A stretch of 64,000 nucleotides of DNA, from contig CAZWAK010000009.1 in assembly GCA_964631865.1 (NCBI GenBank), positions 1 through 64,000 of the forward strand. The letters are read 5' to 3'. The notes under the pieces are model-generated. The model did no database searches. It worked only from the letters and a program-made list of their open reading frames with translations, and was not told the DNA's origin. The translations under genes and the position numbers were made by a program. Every line of letters begins with the position of its first letter. The stretch's first letter is position 1. The DNA comes from JAFDVL01 sp964631865. Its GTDB lineage: Bacteria > Acidobacteriota > Blastocatellia > RBC074. This document shows positions 18,504 to 28,031 of the stretch, in pieces.

Positions 18504-18797
18504 TTAGGCGGCGATGCGTTCGGGCTGCTGCTTTTCGTGGGCATAGAAGTAATCATCTTGTTCGGCCACTGTCCAAACATGTCCGTCTTGTTTGTCTATG
18601 TAAACAAACAAGGCGGCAGGAGCATACCCCGCCTCTCCCATTTCTTCGGAATGAGCGGCAAACAGGAAACAGGGCGGGTATTCTCGGACAAACTTCGCTT
18701 TATCAAAGGTAAAAGTATGCAGCCTCTCCGCTGCCAGAATTTTGGCCTCTAAGGCCGCCTGAGCAATCTCCTGTGCTTTTTCCAAAGTGATTTCCAT
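18504..18797 (-). CDS. Small protein, possible Imm35/YrhB-like immunity protein
   Basis: A 97-residue acidic protein. Its second half (CFLFAAHSEE, then AALFVYIDKQDGHVW) resembles the YrhB/Imm35 pattern, in which a beta-strand pair ends in a Gly-x-V-Trp turn. Imm35-type proteins guard against polymorphic toxins. It lies directly downstream of a broken papain-like peptidase gene on the same strand, which fits a peptidase and immunity pair, but this is inference. I chose the ATG at 18797; upstream in-frame codons overlap the neighbour. Confidence 0.5.
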   Translation of the reverse strand: MEITLEKAQEIAQAALEAKILAAERLHTFTFDKAKFVREYPPCFLFAAHSEEMGEAGYAPAALFVYIDKQDGHVWTVAEQDDYFYAHEKQQPERIAA

Positions 18798-18802
18798 AGG
18801 CC

Positions 18803-19335
18803 TTACTCTACCATAATCACAGCGATTCCTCGTCCGGTTTTTGGGCTTATCCAAACCGTCTGGAAATCTGCTAAGCCAATCCAATAAGAACTCCCTTGAT
18901 TTTCTGGCAACGAATCCCGCAGCGCGACGGCTTCGGCGGTCATTTGCTCAACGATTAAAACATGGTACCCGATTGCTTTATTGCGCACGCCAACCACCGC
19001 AAAGCCGCGCGTGACGGCTTCGCTTAATTCATCTAACGTCAGGTCGGCGCGATACTCATACTCGTTGATTGCGCCAATCGTAACACCGTCGGAATATCCG
19101 CAATCACAGAGCCATGTTCATCGGTGTTGAGAAAATGCCGCAAGTAGCTTTCGGAAAAATTGATGTCGTTTTCCAATTGCGGGAACCGATCAAAAATCAA
19201 CATACGACAAACCGCCGGGACACAGGCATCATTGGTCGCTTGCCTGCGCACGACCCCTTTCGCCGCGTAGGACAAAGTGATCTTGTCGGAGAAAAAATTC
19301 CCTTTTGCTTTTCCTTTGGCTTTGCGGGATGGCAT
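18803..19335 (-). pseudogene. Papain/C39-like cysteine peptidase, frameshifted
   Basis: Two frames together make one protein. The 5' part holds the catalytic-Cys block ATNDACVPAVCRML and an SESYLRHFLNTDEHG segment. The 3' part, in another frame, continues with NEYEYRADLTLDELSEAV and the catalytic-His segment GYHVLIVEQ. The frame change lies at about 19070-19090. The order (Cys block, His strand, DFQTVW) matches C39-like peptidases. It may be a decayed gene or a sequencing error. The start at 19335 is preferred, since an earlier start would lie in the terminator. It is followed by the putative immunity gene. Confidence 0.6.
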
Positions 19336-19421
19336 GCGGGGCAGTGTAGCAATTTTGCGCCGTTTTTCAATGAGTGCATCAGCGACTACTTCTTTTGGGA
19401 AATGTATTGCTGAAACTAAAG

Positions 19422-19458
19422 AAGGCTGGCAGACAATTTTCATTGTCGAGCCAGCCTT
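19422..19458. terminator. Terminator of the TonB-receptor gene
   Basis: AAGGCTGGC (19422-19430) pairs with GCCAGCCTT (19450-19458), with further pairing of AGACAA/TTGTCG toward the loop. It lies 28 bp past the receptor stop on the minus strand and is followed there by a T-rich run. Confidence 0.8.
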
Positions 19459-19485
19459 TTCGTTTTCTAATTTCAAGTTCTGAAA

Positions 19486-22400
19486 CTAGAAATCATAACG
19501 CAGCGCGAACTGCATAATTCGAGCATTATTTCTTGTCCCCGTGAATCGTCCGAACGTAGGCCCTGCCGACGAACCCGTATAGCCTATCGCCCCAGTGGCC
19601 TGCCCGGTGAATACCGGCGTGTTGGTTACGTTAAAGACTTCCCAACGGAAGGTGACTTTGTGTTTCTCGTCCCACGGCATATCGAACGATTTCAACAAAC
19701 CAGCATCAAGGTTGACCAACCCCGGCAAACGGAACGGGTTGCGCGTTCCCGTTTCCCCTGGATGCGGCGTGCGGAACGATGACCAAGCCGCATTCGGATC
19801 GGAAAACAGATTCGGAATATCGCACCCTGTGGTACAGGCGGAGGCTTTTGAGTTAAAGAAGGTACCGGTTGTTACCGGCTTTGTCGGTACAACAAAGCTC
19901 CGGATCTGCCAGTTCGTCTGCCACCCCGTTGCATCAACATACCCTGCGTATGGAAAACCGGAATCAGCGCGGAAAATTCCAGTCAGTTGCCAGCCACCCA
20001 CAAAGGTATTAACCACCTTGTTAATGCTGCTTCCGAAGCGTCTGCCTCTTCCGATGGGTATATCCCAAATACCGTTAAAATTGACCAGATGTCTCGCGTC
20101 GAAGTCTGACACCGCACGGTTGTCCCTCAGGTTAAAGGCATTCAGGATAAACGTCGAACCAAACAAACCGCCCGTCTGTAGACCCGAACCGCTGTCAAGT
20201 GACTTCGAGAACGTGTAGTTGAAATCCCACGTAACTCCCGACAATCGCTGACGAACCGAAAGGGTCGCACCGTGATAATCCGAAGAACCGATGGTACCGA
20301 ACGCCGACAACGCATCATATTGTCCCTGGAAGAAGTAACGGCTCCCGGTATATTGGTCAAGCAGTTGCATCGTGTAGGTCCAATCGCCAGCATCAGGCTG
20401 TAGCCCATAGACTGCCTGTGTATTCGAGCAGGCGGTTCCCGATGCTCCTCCCGTTCCGGTCGGGCATCCGAAAATCCCCCCCAATGATCCCGCCGTCCAC
20501 ATGTTTTCAAAAAATGCGACCGGCGTGATTGAAGTTGCCGCTGCACCCGCTTGAAGCTTAACGTCCAGCAAGGTGGCGGCCTGATTATAGGTTAGACCCG
20601 ATCTCGTGTCTCGAATGTCCCGAAGCATCATTACGTCACGGCCCGCCAGCAAATTGCGTGCAACACGGCCTATGTAGGCGGCGTCCACCCAGATTTTGCC
20701 TGGAAGCTTCCGACCATAGCTGAGGTTCCAGGAATAATTGACTGGTGAGATCAGGTTCTGATCGAGCGAAGTTTCGATCTTGCCCTGGCCGGGAGCCGTG
20801 GACGGAGCCGTCTGCGGGAAAGTGAGAGCTCCCGGAATCCTAATGTTAGGCAATGACCGAATAGCCATACTCGGCCCAGTGTAAAGCGGAGCTGGGTTGG
20901 TCGTCAGGTTGTAGGTATTTACATTGATATTCGACGATGACGAAAATCCGAGCGTATTCGCACCGTCCCAGTTCGTCGCAAGCTGCTGGCCAAAATAGTC
21001 ATTTGTCATGGCAAAGCCTGCTCTAATAACAGAATCCCCATCCTTGCCAAAGAGCTTGCCAAAGAACCCGGTTTTGAATGCGGGTGACCAAGCCACTGAT
21101 ATGCGCGGCTGGAAGTTGTTCTTATCCAGCGGATAGATGCTGTCCAGTCCGTTCGCCTTACCAGCTTTCCGTACGGAGAGAGTTTCACGGTAATTCACTC
21201 CCCTGTTCATCGCTTCGATGGTATTCGCCAGGTACTTTGAAAGTTCGATAGAGGGAACAGTTTCGTAGCCCTGCGTTTCAGTTACAGGCATACTGAGGCC
21301 ATATCTGAGTCCACCAGTCACTGTTAAATTCGAACGAAGTTTCCAGATGTCCTGAAAATAAAAGTCATACTCGTCGGTCTTGAATTCACGCCTAATACCA
21401 GTATTAGCCGCAAGCAATGTGCCGTTGGTGTCGAAATTGAAGTTGGCCCCATAACCGCTCAATCTGCCGAACAATGCGACAACAGCACCTTGTGCGGGAA
21501 CATCCCAGGCCGAGGCGACAGAGCGGGTCGCTCCGCTAACCGATGTGATGTACTGGTTAATCGCGGTTCTCGCAATATTGCTCGGATAGGCGCTCGGATT
21601 GGTAATGCCGTTGTCAAATGAACGAGCAAAATTAACCCTTGTGTTTTTGATCAACCGGATGTTCGTGCCGAACTGGAACGTGTGATTTGACTTGATCCAG
21701 GTAAAATCGTCTGTGATGTTCTGGGTCGGGTTTGTCCGGTTAAAGGCGCGGGCGAAACCTGTCGGTTGGAAGATGTACCGGAATGTGATCTGCGGATCGT
21801 TGGAATCGCCCTGATTACTAAACGCAAGGCGTGTCAGGCCGTAGCTCAGCCGGTTCGTCAGGTTGCTGCTGATCAACCACGTATGCGTCGCGGCAAGTCC
21901 AAGCGGATGACTCCAGGTATTGGTTGCCGGGGTATCCGGGAAATACGGGGCTGCGCCCGTGACGTCCTGCTGATAGTTTCCGCGGAGCGAAAGCAGATGT
22001 TTTTGGTCATTCGTTATCGTCCAGTCGATACGTGCAGTGTGGGCATTTTGTTTGACAGGTGTTGGAGCATTAAACCGGAACCCGCCGCTATTAAGTCCGT
22101 CGCCCTGCGTACTGTCATTTACCGGGTACCTGGAAACAGCAGAGGCAAACAAGGTAGGAACCAACGGATTCACGTCAACAACCGGAGCTCCGTTCAGGAG
22201 GAACGAGTTAATCTGCGGTGTGGTGATTGTCCAGGACTGACCGGTATTATCAACAAACCGGATGTTGCCTGCCGCCAGGCTGGCTGTCGGTACCAGCCTA
22301 GCAACCGACGTTCCCTTTGCCTCACGCATTCCTTCGTAGTTATAAAAGAAAAACAACCGATTTTTGACGATAGGGCCACCGAGTCGGCCACCAAAAAGGT

Positions 22401-23244
22401 TGCGAATCAGCTTGGGACGAACAATGCCTGACCGGTTGTTGAACCAATCATTCGCAGTCGTAACCGTGTTGCGGTGAAACTCGTAGAGCGCTCCGTGAAA
22501 CTCATTCGTACCGCCTCTGGTGATCAGCGATATCTGTGCCCCTGACGAACGCCCTTTGGTGGCGTCAGCATTCGTCGTCGTGACACGAAACTCCTCAACC
22601 GAATCGGGATTGACACGCAAAACCGGCGAGAAGGCAGTCCCTTCCTGCTGGTTATTGACGTCAACGCCGTCCAGCGTAATGTTGGCTTGGTCGGAACGTC
22701 CGCCCGCGACCGAGCCATCAGGTGTAACTGCCGCCTGTAGACTCAGAAGATTGGCTACGTTGCGGCCCTGAAGTGGAAGCTGTACGATCTGCTGGGCGAC
22801 AAAGTTGTTGCCCAAACTTGCATCCTGCGTGTTGACGATATTTTCAACCGCTGATGTAGAAACCGTAACGCTTTCGGTAATTTGACCCGCTTCCAGCGTA
22901 ACAGCGACTGTCACACGGTTATCCACCAACGCTTGAATATCAGTCAAAATGGATTTCTTAAATCCCTTGGCTTCAACCTCCAGGGTATACGTGCCAGTGG
23001 GGACGGTGGGGAACAGGAAATTGCCGCTTGCATCGGCGGTCGTTGTACGACTGAAGTTTGTACCGGCACTTTTCAGTGTCACTGTGGCGCCAGCGATGGC
23101 CGCTTGTGAAGAGTCGTTAACAGTACCAACTACTGTGGACGATCCAATCTGAGCCTGCGATGGGATGAATCCTGCGACTGCAAACAAGACAATTCCTAAG
23201 CAATGGAATGTGAGATTCTTGAGAGAACCGTTTTTTCTGAGCAT
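19486..23244 (-). CDS. Oar-like TonB-dependent outer-membrane receptor
   Basis: A 1252-residue outer-membrane transporter of the acidobacterial Oar-like type. A signal peptide (1-32) precedes a carboxypeptidase-regulatory-like beta-sandwich domain (about 38-115: VVGTVNDSSQAAIAGATVTL). A plug domain follows (VQLPLQGRNVANLLSLQ, DQANITLDGVDVNNQ), then a long beta-barrel ending in an aromatic residue (ALRYDF). It imports a substrate with TonB energy; the substrate is not evident. The ATG has an excellent AGGAGG site. A sigma54-type promoter lies about 107 bases upstream. The GC is somewhat lower than nearby genes. Confidence 0.93.
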   Translation of the reverse strand: MLRKNGSLKNLTFHCLGIVLFAVAGFIPSQAQIGSSTVVGTVNDSSQAAIAGATVTLKSAGTNFSRTTTADASGNFLFPTVPTGTYTLEVEAKGFKKSILTDIQALVDNRVTVAVTLEAGQITESVTVSTSAVENIVNTQDASLGNNFVAQQIVQLPLQGRNVANLLSLQAAVTPDGSVAGGRSDQANITLDGVDVNNQQEGTAFSPVLRVNPDSVEEFRVTTTNADATKGRSSGAQISLITRGGTNEFHGALYEFHRNTVTTANDWFNNRSGIVRPKLIRNLFGGRLGGPIVKNRLFFFYNYEGMREAKGTSVARLVPTASLAAGNIRFVDNTGQSWTITTPQINSFLLNGAPVVDVNPLVPTLFASAVSRYPVNDSTQGDGLNSGGFRFNAPTPVKQNAHTARIDWTITNDQKHLLSLRGNYQQDVTGAAPYFPDTPATNTWSHPLGLAATHTWLISSNLTNRLSYGLTRLAFSNQGDSNDPQITFRYIFQPTGFARAFNRTNPTQNITDDFTWIKSNHTFQFGTNIRLIKNTRVNFARSFDNGITNPSAYPSNIARTAINQYITSVSGATRSVASAWDVPAQGAVVALFGRLSGYGANFNFDTNGTLLAANTGIRREFKTDEYDFYFQDIWKLRSNLTVTGGLRYGLSMPVTETQGYETVPSIELSKYLANTIEAMNRGVNYRETLSVRKAGKANGLDSIYPLDKNNFQPRISVAWSPAFKTGFFGKLFGKDGDSVIRAGFAMTNDYFGQQLATNWDGANTLGFSSSSNINVNTYNLTTNPAPLYTGPSMAIRSLPNIRIPGALTFPQTAPSTAPGQGKIETSLDQNLISPVNYSWNLSYGRKLPGKIWVDAAYIGRVARNLLAGRDVMMLRDIRDTRSGLTYNQAATLLDVKLQAGAAATSITPVAFFENMWTAGSLGGIFGCPTGTGGASGTACSNTQAVYGLQPDAGDWTYTMQLLDQYTGSRYFFQGQYDALSAFGTIGSSDYHGATLSVRQRLSGVTWDFNYTFSKSLDSGSGLQTGGLFGSTFILNAFNLRDNRAVSDFDARHLVNFNGIWDIPIGRGRRFGSSINKVVNTFVGGWQLTGIFRADSGFPYAGYVDATGWQTNWQIRSFVVPTKPVTTGTFFNSKASACTTGCDIPNLFSDPNAAWSSFRTPHPGETGTRNPFRLPGLVNLDAGLLKSFDMPWDEKHKVTFRWEVFNVTNTPVFTGQATGAIGYTGSSAGPTFGRFTGTRNNARIMQFALRYDF

Positions 23245-23593
23245 CTTTTCCTCCTGAGTTGTAGTGACCGAAATTCCTCTTGAACGTAATTATCGGTTCA
23301 GAAATCGGCAGATAATCCGAAAAATGTTGCCGCTAAGTGGCCTTTTCTGATGCAAAGGATGTGCCGACAAAAAAAAATGACCTCTCCCACAGATCAGTTT
23401 GAATTGCCATTTGCAACTTGTTTTATTGGTTAGATTTAATTGGATGGAATGATGGGGGCGAGAAACAAGATTCCTATCTCGGGTTAGAATTGCTTCCAGA
23501 TTTTTGGATGAGGTTCAGATTTTCGTAGATAATTAAGATGTTCAAAATGGCTGAGTGACAAGATGAGGAGGAAGAGCGGGGCAAAAATAAGGT
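23245..23593. other. Leader and promoter region of the receptor gene
   Basis: About 350 AT-rich bases with no gene I can support. It holds the sigma54-type element at 23351-23366 and the ribosome site just before 23244. The rest shows no strong structure until the terminator hairpin beginning at 23594. Confidence 0.5.
23351..23366 (-). promoter_or_regulatory. Candidate sigma54 (-24/-12) promoter of the TonB receptor
   Basis: On the minus strand the sequence reads CGGCAC-ATCCT-TTGCA. The consensus is TGGCAC-N5-TTGCA, so ten of eleven fixed positions match, and GG and GC are spaced by exactly ten bases. It points to the receptor start, leaving a leader of about 95 bases. A sigma54 activator gene is at 3227-4564. 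Confidence 0.6.
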
Positions 23594-23654
23594 CGCCGCG
23601 TGATGCACTCTGAAAGAATTTCTTTCAGCCCCCTTTTCGTGCATCCCCGCGGCG
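23594..23654 (-). terminator. Terminator of the small secreted-protein gene
   Basis: An outer stem (CGCCGCG..ATGCAC with GTGCAT..CGCGGCG) surrounds a perfect 8-bp inner hairpin CTGAAAGA/TCTTTCAG (23610-23628). On the minus strand it follows the stop at 23713 and is followed by a T-rich stretch. Confidence 0.65.
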
Positions 23655-23712
23655 CTTATTCCCACCTCAACCAGCGATTGGTTGCCGGGAAACTGGGCGA
23701 TCCTGGACAGGA

Positions 23713-24135
23713 TCAATATCTGTATGGGCGGTTGCGATTGTAGTCGCGGTCATCGTTGCGACGATCATCGTTGCGGTCGCGGTTGCCCCAACCCCAGCCG
23801 CCACGTCGGTTGTTGTAGGCGCGCTCATACGCCTCACGATAGCCCGCTTCGAATCCTTTGCGGAACCCATTCTTGTAGTTGCCATCGTGTCGGTATTCGC
23901 CGCGATACCCGACCAAACCGAACTTGTAATCCGGGTTGCGTTTGTAATCGAACCGGTAGCCTTCGCGGACATCCGCAAAGCCCGCGCGCAAGCCCATTTG
24001 ATACCCGTTGCGCGCGCCGAGTTCGCGAATTTCTCGTTCGCTGTACTGGCGGTAGTCGCGATGGTCGGCGAAAATCGTGGTAGTCGTTCCGACCAGCAGC
24101 AAAGCCATCATTGATACCAAAACAGCACGTCTCAT
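23713..24135 (-). CDS. Small secreted protein with Gly/Tyr-spaced helical repeats
   Basis: A 140-residue protein with a signal peptide (1-23). The body repeats a YxxGxxxGFxxG pattern (GYQMGLRAGFADVREG, then YKNGFRKGFEAGYREAYERAY), and the C-terminal 30 residues are Arg/Asp/Asn-rich with a GGWGWGN stretch. The charge pattern suggests an extracytoplasmic structural or surface-binding role. No known family is recognised. A good GGGAGG site lies 11 bases before the ATG. Confidence 0.75.
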   Translation of the reverse strand: MRRAVLVSMMALLLVGTTTTIFADHRDYRQYSEREIRELGARNGYQMGLRAGFADVREGYRFDYKRNPDYKFGLVGYRGEYRHDGNYKNGFRKGFEAGYREAYERAYNNRRGGWGWGNRDRNDDRRNDDRDYNRNRPYRY

Positions 24136-24416
24136 ACGTTCAATGCCTCCCTGAGCGATAACTTCTTGCTTGGGGGTACACCCAACTTAATCAAGCCCTG
24201 TGCCACATCCGCCAGAAGGTCTTTGGCCTCAGCCATCTTCGCAAGCAAAGCCTTTGCTTTGTGTAGGTTATCTGGCAAAGCAAGGGGGCGGCGAGAATAG
24301 TCTCTGGAAGCACTTTGCACACCAACCTGTAAGGCGACCCCACGTTTTGGTGTAGTTGGGAATGTACGGCTGTGAGGTCTGGCGGGAATGGCGGCGCTGG
24401 CTTGTGACAAACCCAC
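24132..24416 (-). CDS. Doubtful small open frame upstream of the secreted protein
   Basis: A 94-codon frame from a GTG start; its TGA overlaps the ATG of the next gene. The second half (LHKAKALLAKMAEAKDLLADVAQGL) could be an amphipathic helix. Against it: the start lies inside the gyrA promoter, the first half is unlike protein, and the downstream gene has its own ribosome site. No family is recognised. Confidence 0.25.
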   Translation of the reverse strand: MGLSQASAAIPARPHSRTFPTTPKRGVALQVGVQSASRDYSRRPLALPDNLHKAKALLAKMAEAKDLLADVAQGLIKLGVPPSKKLSLREALNV

Positions 24417-24430
24417 GCGCCAAGTATAAT
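24402..24430 (+). promoter_or_regulatory. Sigma70-type promoter of gyrA
   Basis: TTGTGA (24402-24407) and a perfect TATAAT (24425-24430) are separated by 17 bases, upstream of the gyrA start at 24540. This gives a leader of about 100 bases. Confidence 0.75.
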
Positions 24431-24539
24431 TCGCCCCTTAATTCCCAACGCATTTCGCCACCCCATCCTGCGGGAGCCAGCTTTGCTCAGGGCTTTATCT
24501 TATGGGCGCGCGAATCACATTCACGACAAAGGACGGTTC

Positions 24540-26996
24540 ATGGAGAATCTGCAAAAATTTGAGGTCAACATTGAAGACGAAATGAAGCGTAGTTATTTGG
24601 ACTACGCAATGTCGGTCATCATCGGGCGCGCGCTGCCGGATGTCCGCGACGGGCTGAAACCGGTGCATCGGCGCATCCTGTATTCCATGAACGAAAAGGG
24701 ACTCGTGCCCGGCAAGCCGTACAAAAAGTCTGCCAACGTCGTCGGCGATGTTTTGGGCGCGTACCACCCGCACGGCGACACCGCCGTCTATGACACGATG
24801 GTTCGCATGGCACAGGACTTTTCGCTGCGCTATCCGTTGATTGACGGACAGGGGAATTGGGGCAGCGTGGACGGAGATGCCGCTGCCGCTTATCGCTACA
24901 CGGAAGCGCGCCTCACGCGCGTCGCCACAGAGTTGTTGGAGGACATCGAAAAAGAGACGGTCAAATTTGTTCCGAACTATGACGATTCGCGCACGGAACC
25001 GACGGTGCTACCGACGCGGATTCCGAACTTGTTGCTCAATGGCTCCGAAGGCATCGCAGTTGGGATGGCGACGAAAATTCCGCCGCACAACCTGAACGAA
25101 ATCATCGAAGCCACGATTCACCTGTTGCAAAACCCTGCTACCACCACCGCCGAGTTGATGAAGTTTATTCCCGGCCCCGACTTCCCGACCGGCGGCTTCA
25201 TTTACGGACGCGAAGGCATCAAGCAAGCGTATGAAACCGGGCGCGGTGTGATGCAACTTCGCGCGCGCGCGGCGATTGACAAAATCGGGCGCGGCGCTTC
25301 GGAACGCGATGCCATCGTCATCACCGAAATTCCGTTTCAGGTCAACAAAGCCAAGCTCATCGAAACGATTGCCGACCTCGTCAACGAAAAGCGCATTGAA
25401 GGCATTTCTGAAGTCCGCGACGAAACCGACCGTGAATCCGCTGCGGCCAAGAAAGTCCGCATTGTGGTCGAACTCAAACGCGACGCCGTGCCGCAGATTG
25501 TGCTGAACAAGCTCTACAAGCTGACGCAGATGCAGACTTCGTTCGGCATGATCAATCTGTCCATCGTCAACGGACAGCCGAAGATCTTGAACCTGGTGGA
25601 CACGCTCAGCGAGTTCATCACGTTTCGCCGCGAAGTCGTGCGCAATCGCACGATGTATGAACTCAAGAAAGCGCGCGCGCGGGCGCATATTTTGGAAGGC
25701 TTGAAGAAGGCCATTGACATCATTGACGCGATCATCAAATTGATTCGCGCCGCCAAATCCACCGATGAGGCGAAGCAGGGCTTGGTCTCACAATTTGGCT
25801 TTTCCGAACTGCAAGCGCAAGCGATTCTCGATATGCAGCTTCGTCGTTTGGCCGCGCTCGAACGGCAAAAGATCATTGATGAATACGAAGAGATCATCAA
25901 GGTGATCGCCGAACTCGAAGAAATCCTCAACAACGAACGGGCGCTCAGGAATGTCATCATCAAGGAACTGCGCGCCGTGCAGAAAGATTATGCCGACGAA
26001 CGCCGCACGCAAATCGTGGACAGCAGCGTCGAACTCACGCTCGAAGATTTGATTGCTGACGAAGATGTCGTCATCACGATCTCGCATTCGGGCTATGTGA
26101 AGCGCACGCCCGTGACCACCTATCGGTCACAACGGCGTGGCGGCACGGGACGGCGCGGGATGAGCACCAAAGCTGAAGATGTCGTCTCGCATTTGTTCGT
26201 CGCTTCGACGCACAGCTACCTGATGATCTTCACGACCAAAGGACAGGTCTACAAAATCAAGGTTCATGAAATCCCCGACGCGCTGGCCGCCGGCAAAGGC
26301 AAGGCGATTGTGAATCTCGTGAATCTGCCGTCGAGCGAAAAAGTCGCGGGCGTCTTTCCGATTCGTGAATTTGCGCAAGGCCAATTCGTCGTGATGGTGT
26401 CGCGCAAAGGCGTCATCAAGAAAACCGAGTTGTCCGACTTCGCCAACATTCGTTCCAACGGCATCATTGCGATGGGCGTGGACGACGACGATGAATTGAT
26501 GCGCATTGACATGACTGACGGGCAAAAGAAAATTATCATCGCCACGCACGAAGGGCAGGCGATTTGCTTTGAAGAAGACGAGGTGCGCGATATGGGACGG
26601 CAGGCGCGCGGCGTGCGTGGCATCACGTTGCGCGAGGGCGATTACGTCGTCAGCGTGTGCGCCGTCAACGGCGACGAACAAATGCTGAGCGTGAGTTCCA
26701 ACGGCTTCGGCAAGCAGACCGCGATCAGCGAATATCGCGTCACGGGGCGCGGCGGCAAAGGCGTCATCAACATGAAGACGACCGACAAGATCGGCAAAGT
26801 CGTCGCCGCGATGCCGGTGAATAAGGAAAGCGAAGTGCTCATCATCACCAACAACGGCAAGCTCATTCGCATCGAAGCCGAAACGATTCGCGAGACCGGA
26901 CGCAGCGCGCAAGGCGTCAAGTTGATTGACACTTCGAGCGGCGATCTGGTGGCGAGCGCCTCGTTGGTGGAGAATCAAGCGGACGAAGAGCGATGA
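24540..26996 (+). CDS. gyrA: DNA gyrase subunit A
   Basis: An 818-residue GyrA, the breakage-reunion subunit that introduces negative supercoils with GyrB. The catalytic tyrosine is Tyr120 in AAYRYTEARL. The quinolone-determining region is HPHGDTAVYDTMVRMAQ, with Thr81 at the place of E. coli Ser83 and Asp85 at that of Asp87; a natural Thr there is common outside enterobacteria. The C-terminal DNA-wrapping domain carries the GyrA box QRRGGTGRRG. The start at 24540 matches the family N-terminus (MENLQKFEVNIEDEMK). gyrB is not adjacent. Its stop overlaps the next ATG. Confidence 0.98.
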   Translation: MENLQKFEVNIEDEMKRSYLDYAMSVIIGRALPDVRDGLKPVHRRILYSMNEKGLVPGKPYKKSANVVGDVLGAYHPHGDTAVYDTMVRMAQDFSLRYPLIDGQGNWGSVDGDAAAAYRYTEARLTRVATELLEDIEKETVKFVPNYDDSRTEPTVLPTRIPNLLLNGSEGIAVGMATKIPPHNLNEIIEATIHLLQNPATTTAELMKFIPGPDFPTGGFIYGREGIKQAYETGRGVMQLRARAAIDKIGRGASERDAIVITEIPFQVNKAKLIETIADLVNEKRIEGISEVRDETDRESAAAKKVRIVVELKRDAVPQIVLNKLYKLTQMQTSFGMINLSIVNGQPKILNLVDTLSEFITFRREVVRNRTMYELKKARARAHILEGLKKAIDIIDAIIKLIRAAKSTDEAKQGLVSQFGFSELQAQAILDMQLRRLAALERQKIIDEYEEIIKVIAELEEILNNERALRNVIIKELRAVQKDYADERRTQIVDSSVELTLEDLIADEDVVITISHSGYVKRTPVTTYRSQRRGGTGRRGMSTKAEDVVSHLFVASTHSYLMIFTTKGQVYKIKVHEIPDALAAGKGKAIVNLVNLPSSEKVAGVFPIREFAQGQFVVMVSRKGVIKKTELSDFANIRSNGIIAMGVDDDDELMRIDMTDGQKKIIIATHEGQAICFEEDEVRDMGRQARGVRGITLREGDYVVSVCAVNGDEQMLSVSSNGFGKQTAISEYRVTGRGGKGVINMKTTDKIGKVVAAMPVNKESEVLIITNNGKLIRIEAETIRETGRSAQGVKLIDTSSGDLVASASLVENQADEER

Positions 26997-27880
26997 ACCC
27001 GAACAAAGCAATTGGCAAATGTAGGAAGCAACTCATGCTTGTCCAACGCAAATTTCAAATTTCAAATTTCAAATTTCAAATTTGGTCATTTGCCTTTTGC
27101 CTTTTAATTTTTTCGATGTCGTGTCGTTCGCGCGGCAATTTGATGACCCAGGCGCAGGCGGCGTGGGATCAGGGCAATTATGAACAGGCGGCCAAGCATT
27201 ACGAAGAGTTTTTGAAAGAACCGCCCGCGCCGGAACAAGCCGCGACAGCGCATTTTGAAGCGGCCAAAATTTACTACCTCAATCTGAAACAATACGACCG
27301 TGCCGCCGAGCATTACATCCGCATCGTCGAAGACTTTCCGCAGTTTCCGCAACGCGAGCAGGCGTTTTTGCAATTGGCCGAATGCTTCGAATTGCTCAAG
27401 AAACCGCGCGAGGCGATCAGCGAATACGAAAGCCTGTTGCAAGCGTTTCCGCAAACGCCGGATCGGCGCAAGATTCGGTTGGCGATTGCGGATTTGTATT
27501 ATGGCTACGACCAAAGCCAGTCGTTGCTCGAATATCAACGGGTCGTCAAAGATGCGGCGTATGACGAACTGGCGGAAAAAGCGTATTTGCGCATCGGCGG
27601 CGTGCGATTCCTGCGCAACGAATTTCATGATGCGCTGCCGGCCTATCAGACCGTCGAGCAAAATACCAAAGACCCCAACATCCGCCGCCAGGCGCGCGAT
27701 CGTTTGGCGGATTGTTACGAAAACCTCGCCGATTACGACGCGGCGGTGAAAATTTTGGAGCAAACCGAACCCGACCCGAAAGAACCGGACTTTTTGCGCA
27801 AGCGCATCGAAGGCATCCGCGAGCGGCAAAAAACGCGCAAATTGATGCAGCCCGAATTGCCGCCGCACGAAAAAAAATAA
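26993..27880 (+). CDS. TPR-containing outer-membrane-type lipoprotein (BamD/YbgF-like)
   Basis: A 295-residue predicted lipoprotein. After a basic N-terminus and hydrophobic stretch there is a lipobox-like LIFSMSC. The rest is a chain of tetratricopeptide repeats (WDQGNYEQAAKHYEEFL, YDRAAEHYIRIVEDFP, EAISEYESLLQAFP), as in BamD or YbgF-like proteins. It may take part in envelope assembly; the exact role is not shown. Its ATG overlaps the gyrA stop (ATGA). Part of the signal region (27050-27084) is encoded by five copies of the heptamer AAATTTC. Confidence 0.72.
   Translation: MNPNKAIGKCRKQLMLVQRKFQISNFKFQIWSFAFCLLIFSMSCRSRGNLMTQAQAAWDQGNYEQAAKHYEEFLKEPPAPEQAATAHFEAAKIYYLNLKQYDRAAEHYIRIVEDFPQFPQREQAFLQLAECFELLKKPREAISEYESLLQAFPQTPDRRKIRLAIADLYYGYDQSQSLLEYQRVVKDAAYDELAEKAYLRIGGVRFLRNEFHDALPAYQTVEQNTKDPNIRRQARDRLADCYENLADYDAAVKILEQTEPDPKEPDFLRKRIEGIRERQKTRKLMQPELPPHEKK
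27050..27084. repeat. Five AAATTTC heptamers in a signal-peptide coding region
   Basis: Five tandem 7-bp units (the last ends in G) lie in the N-terminal coding part of the TPR lipoprotein. About six bases on, a TTGCCTT unit recurs at 27090-27103. The same family of units appears at other loci. Confidence 0.85.
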
Positions 27881-28031
27881 GCCAACGGCTTGCTATCTGA
27901 GCGAGCAGCTAATAAATTTCACCACAGCAAGCTGTGAAATATTTCTGAGAAGCGCACTCATCCTTGTCGCGGCGAGTTGCGCCGGTAGCAGCCCATCCAG
28001 GCTAGGCCGGCTCTAAATTTATTTGTCGGGT

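Noticed and set aside
23474..23716. An 80-codon minus-strand frame after the small secreted protein
   Set aside because: It passes through the terminator hairpin and has no motif or ribosome site.
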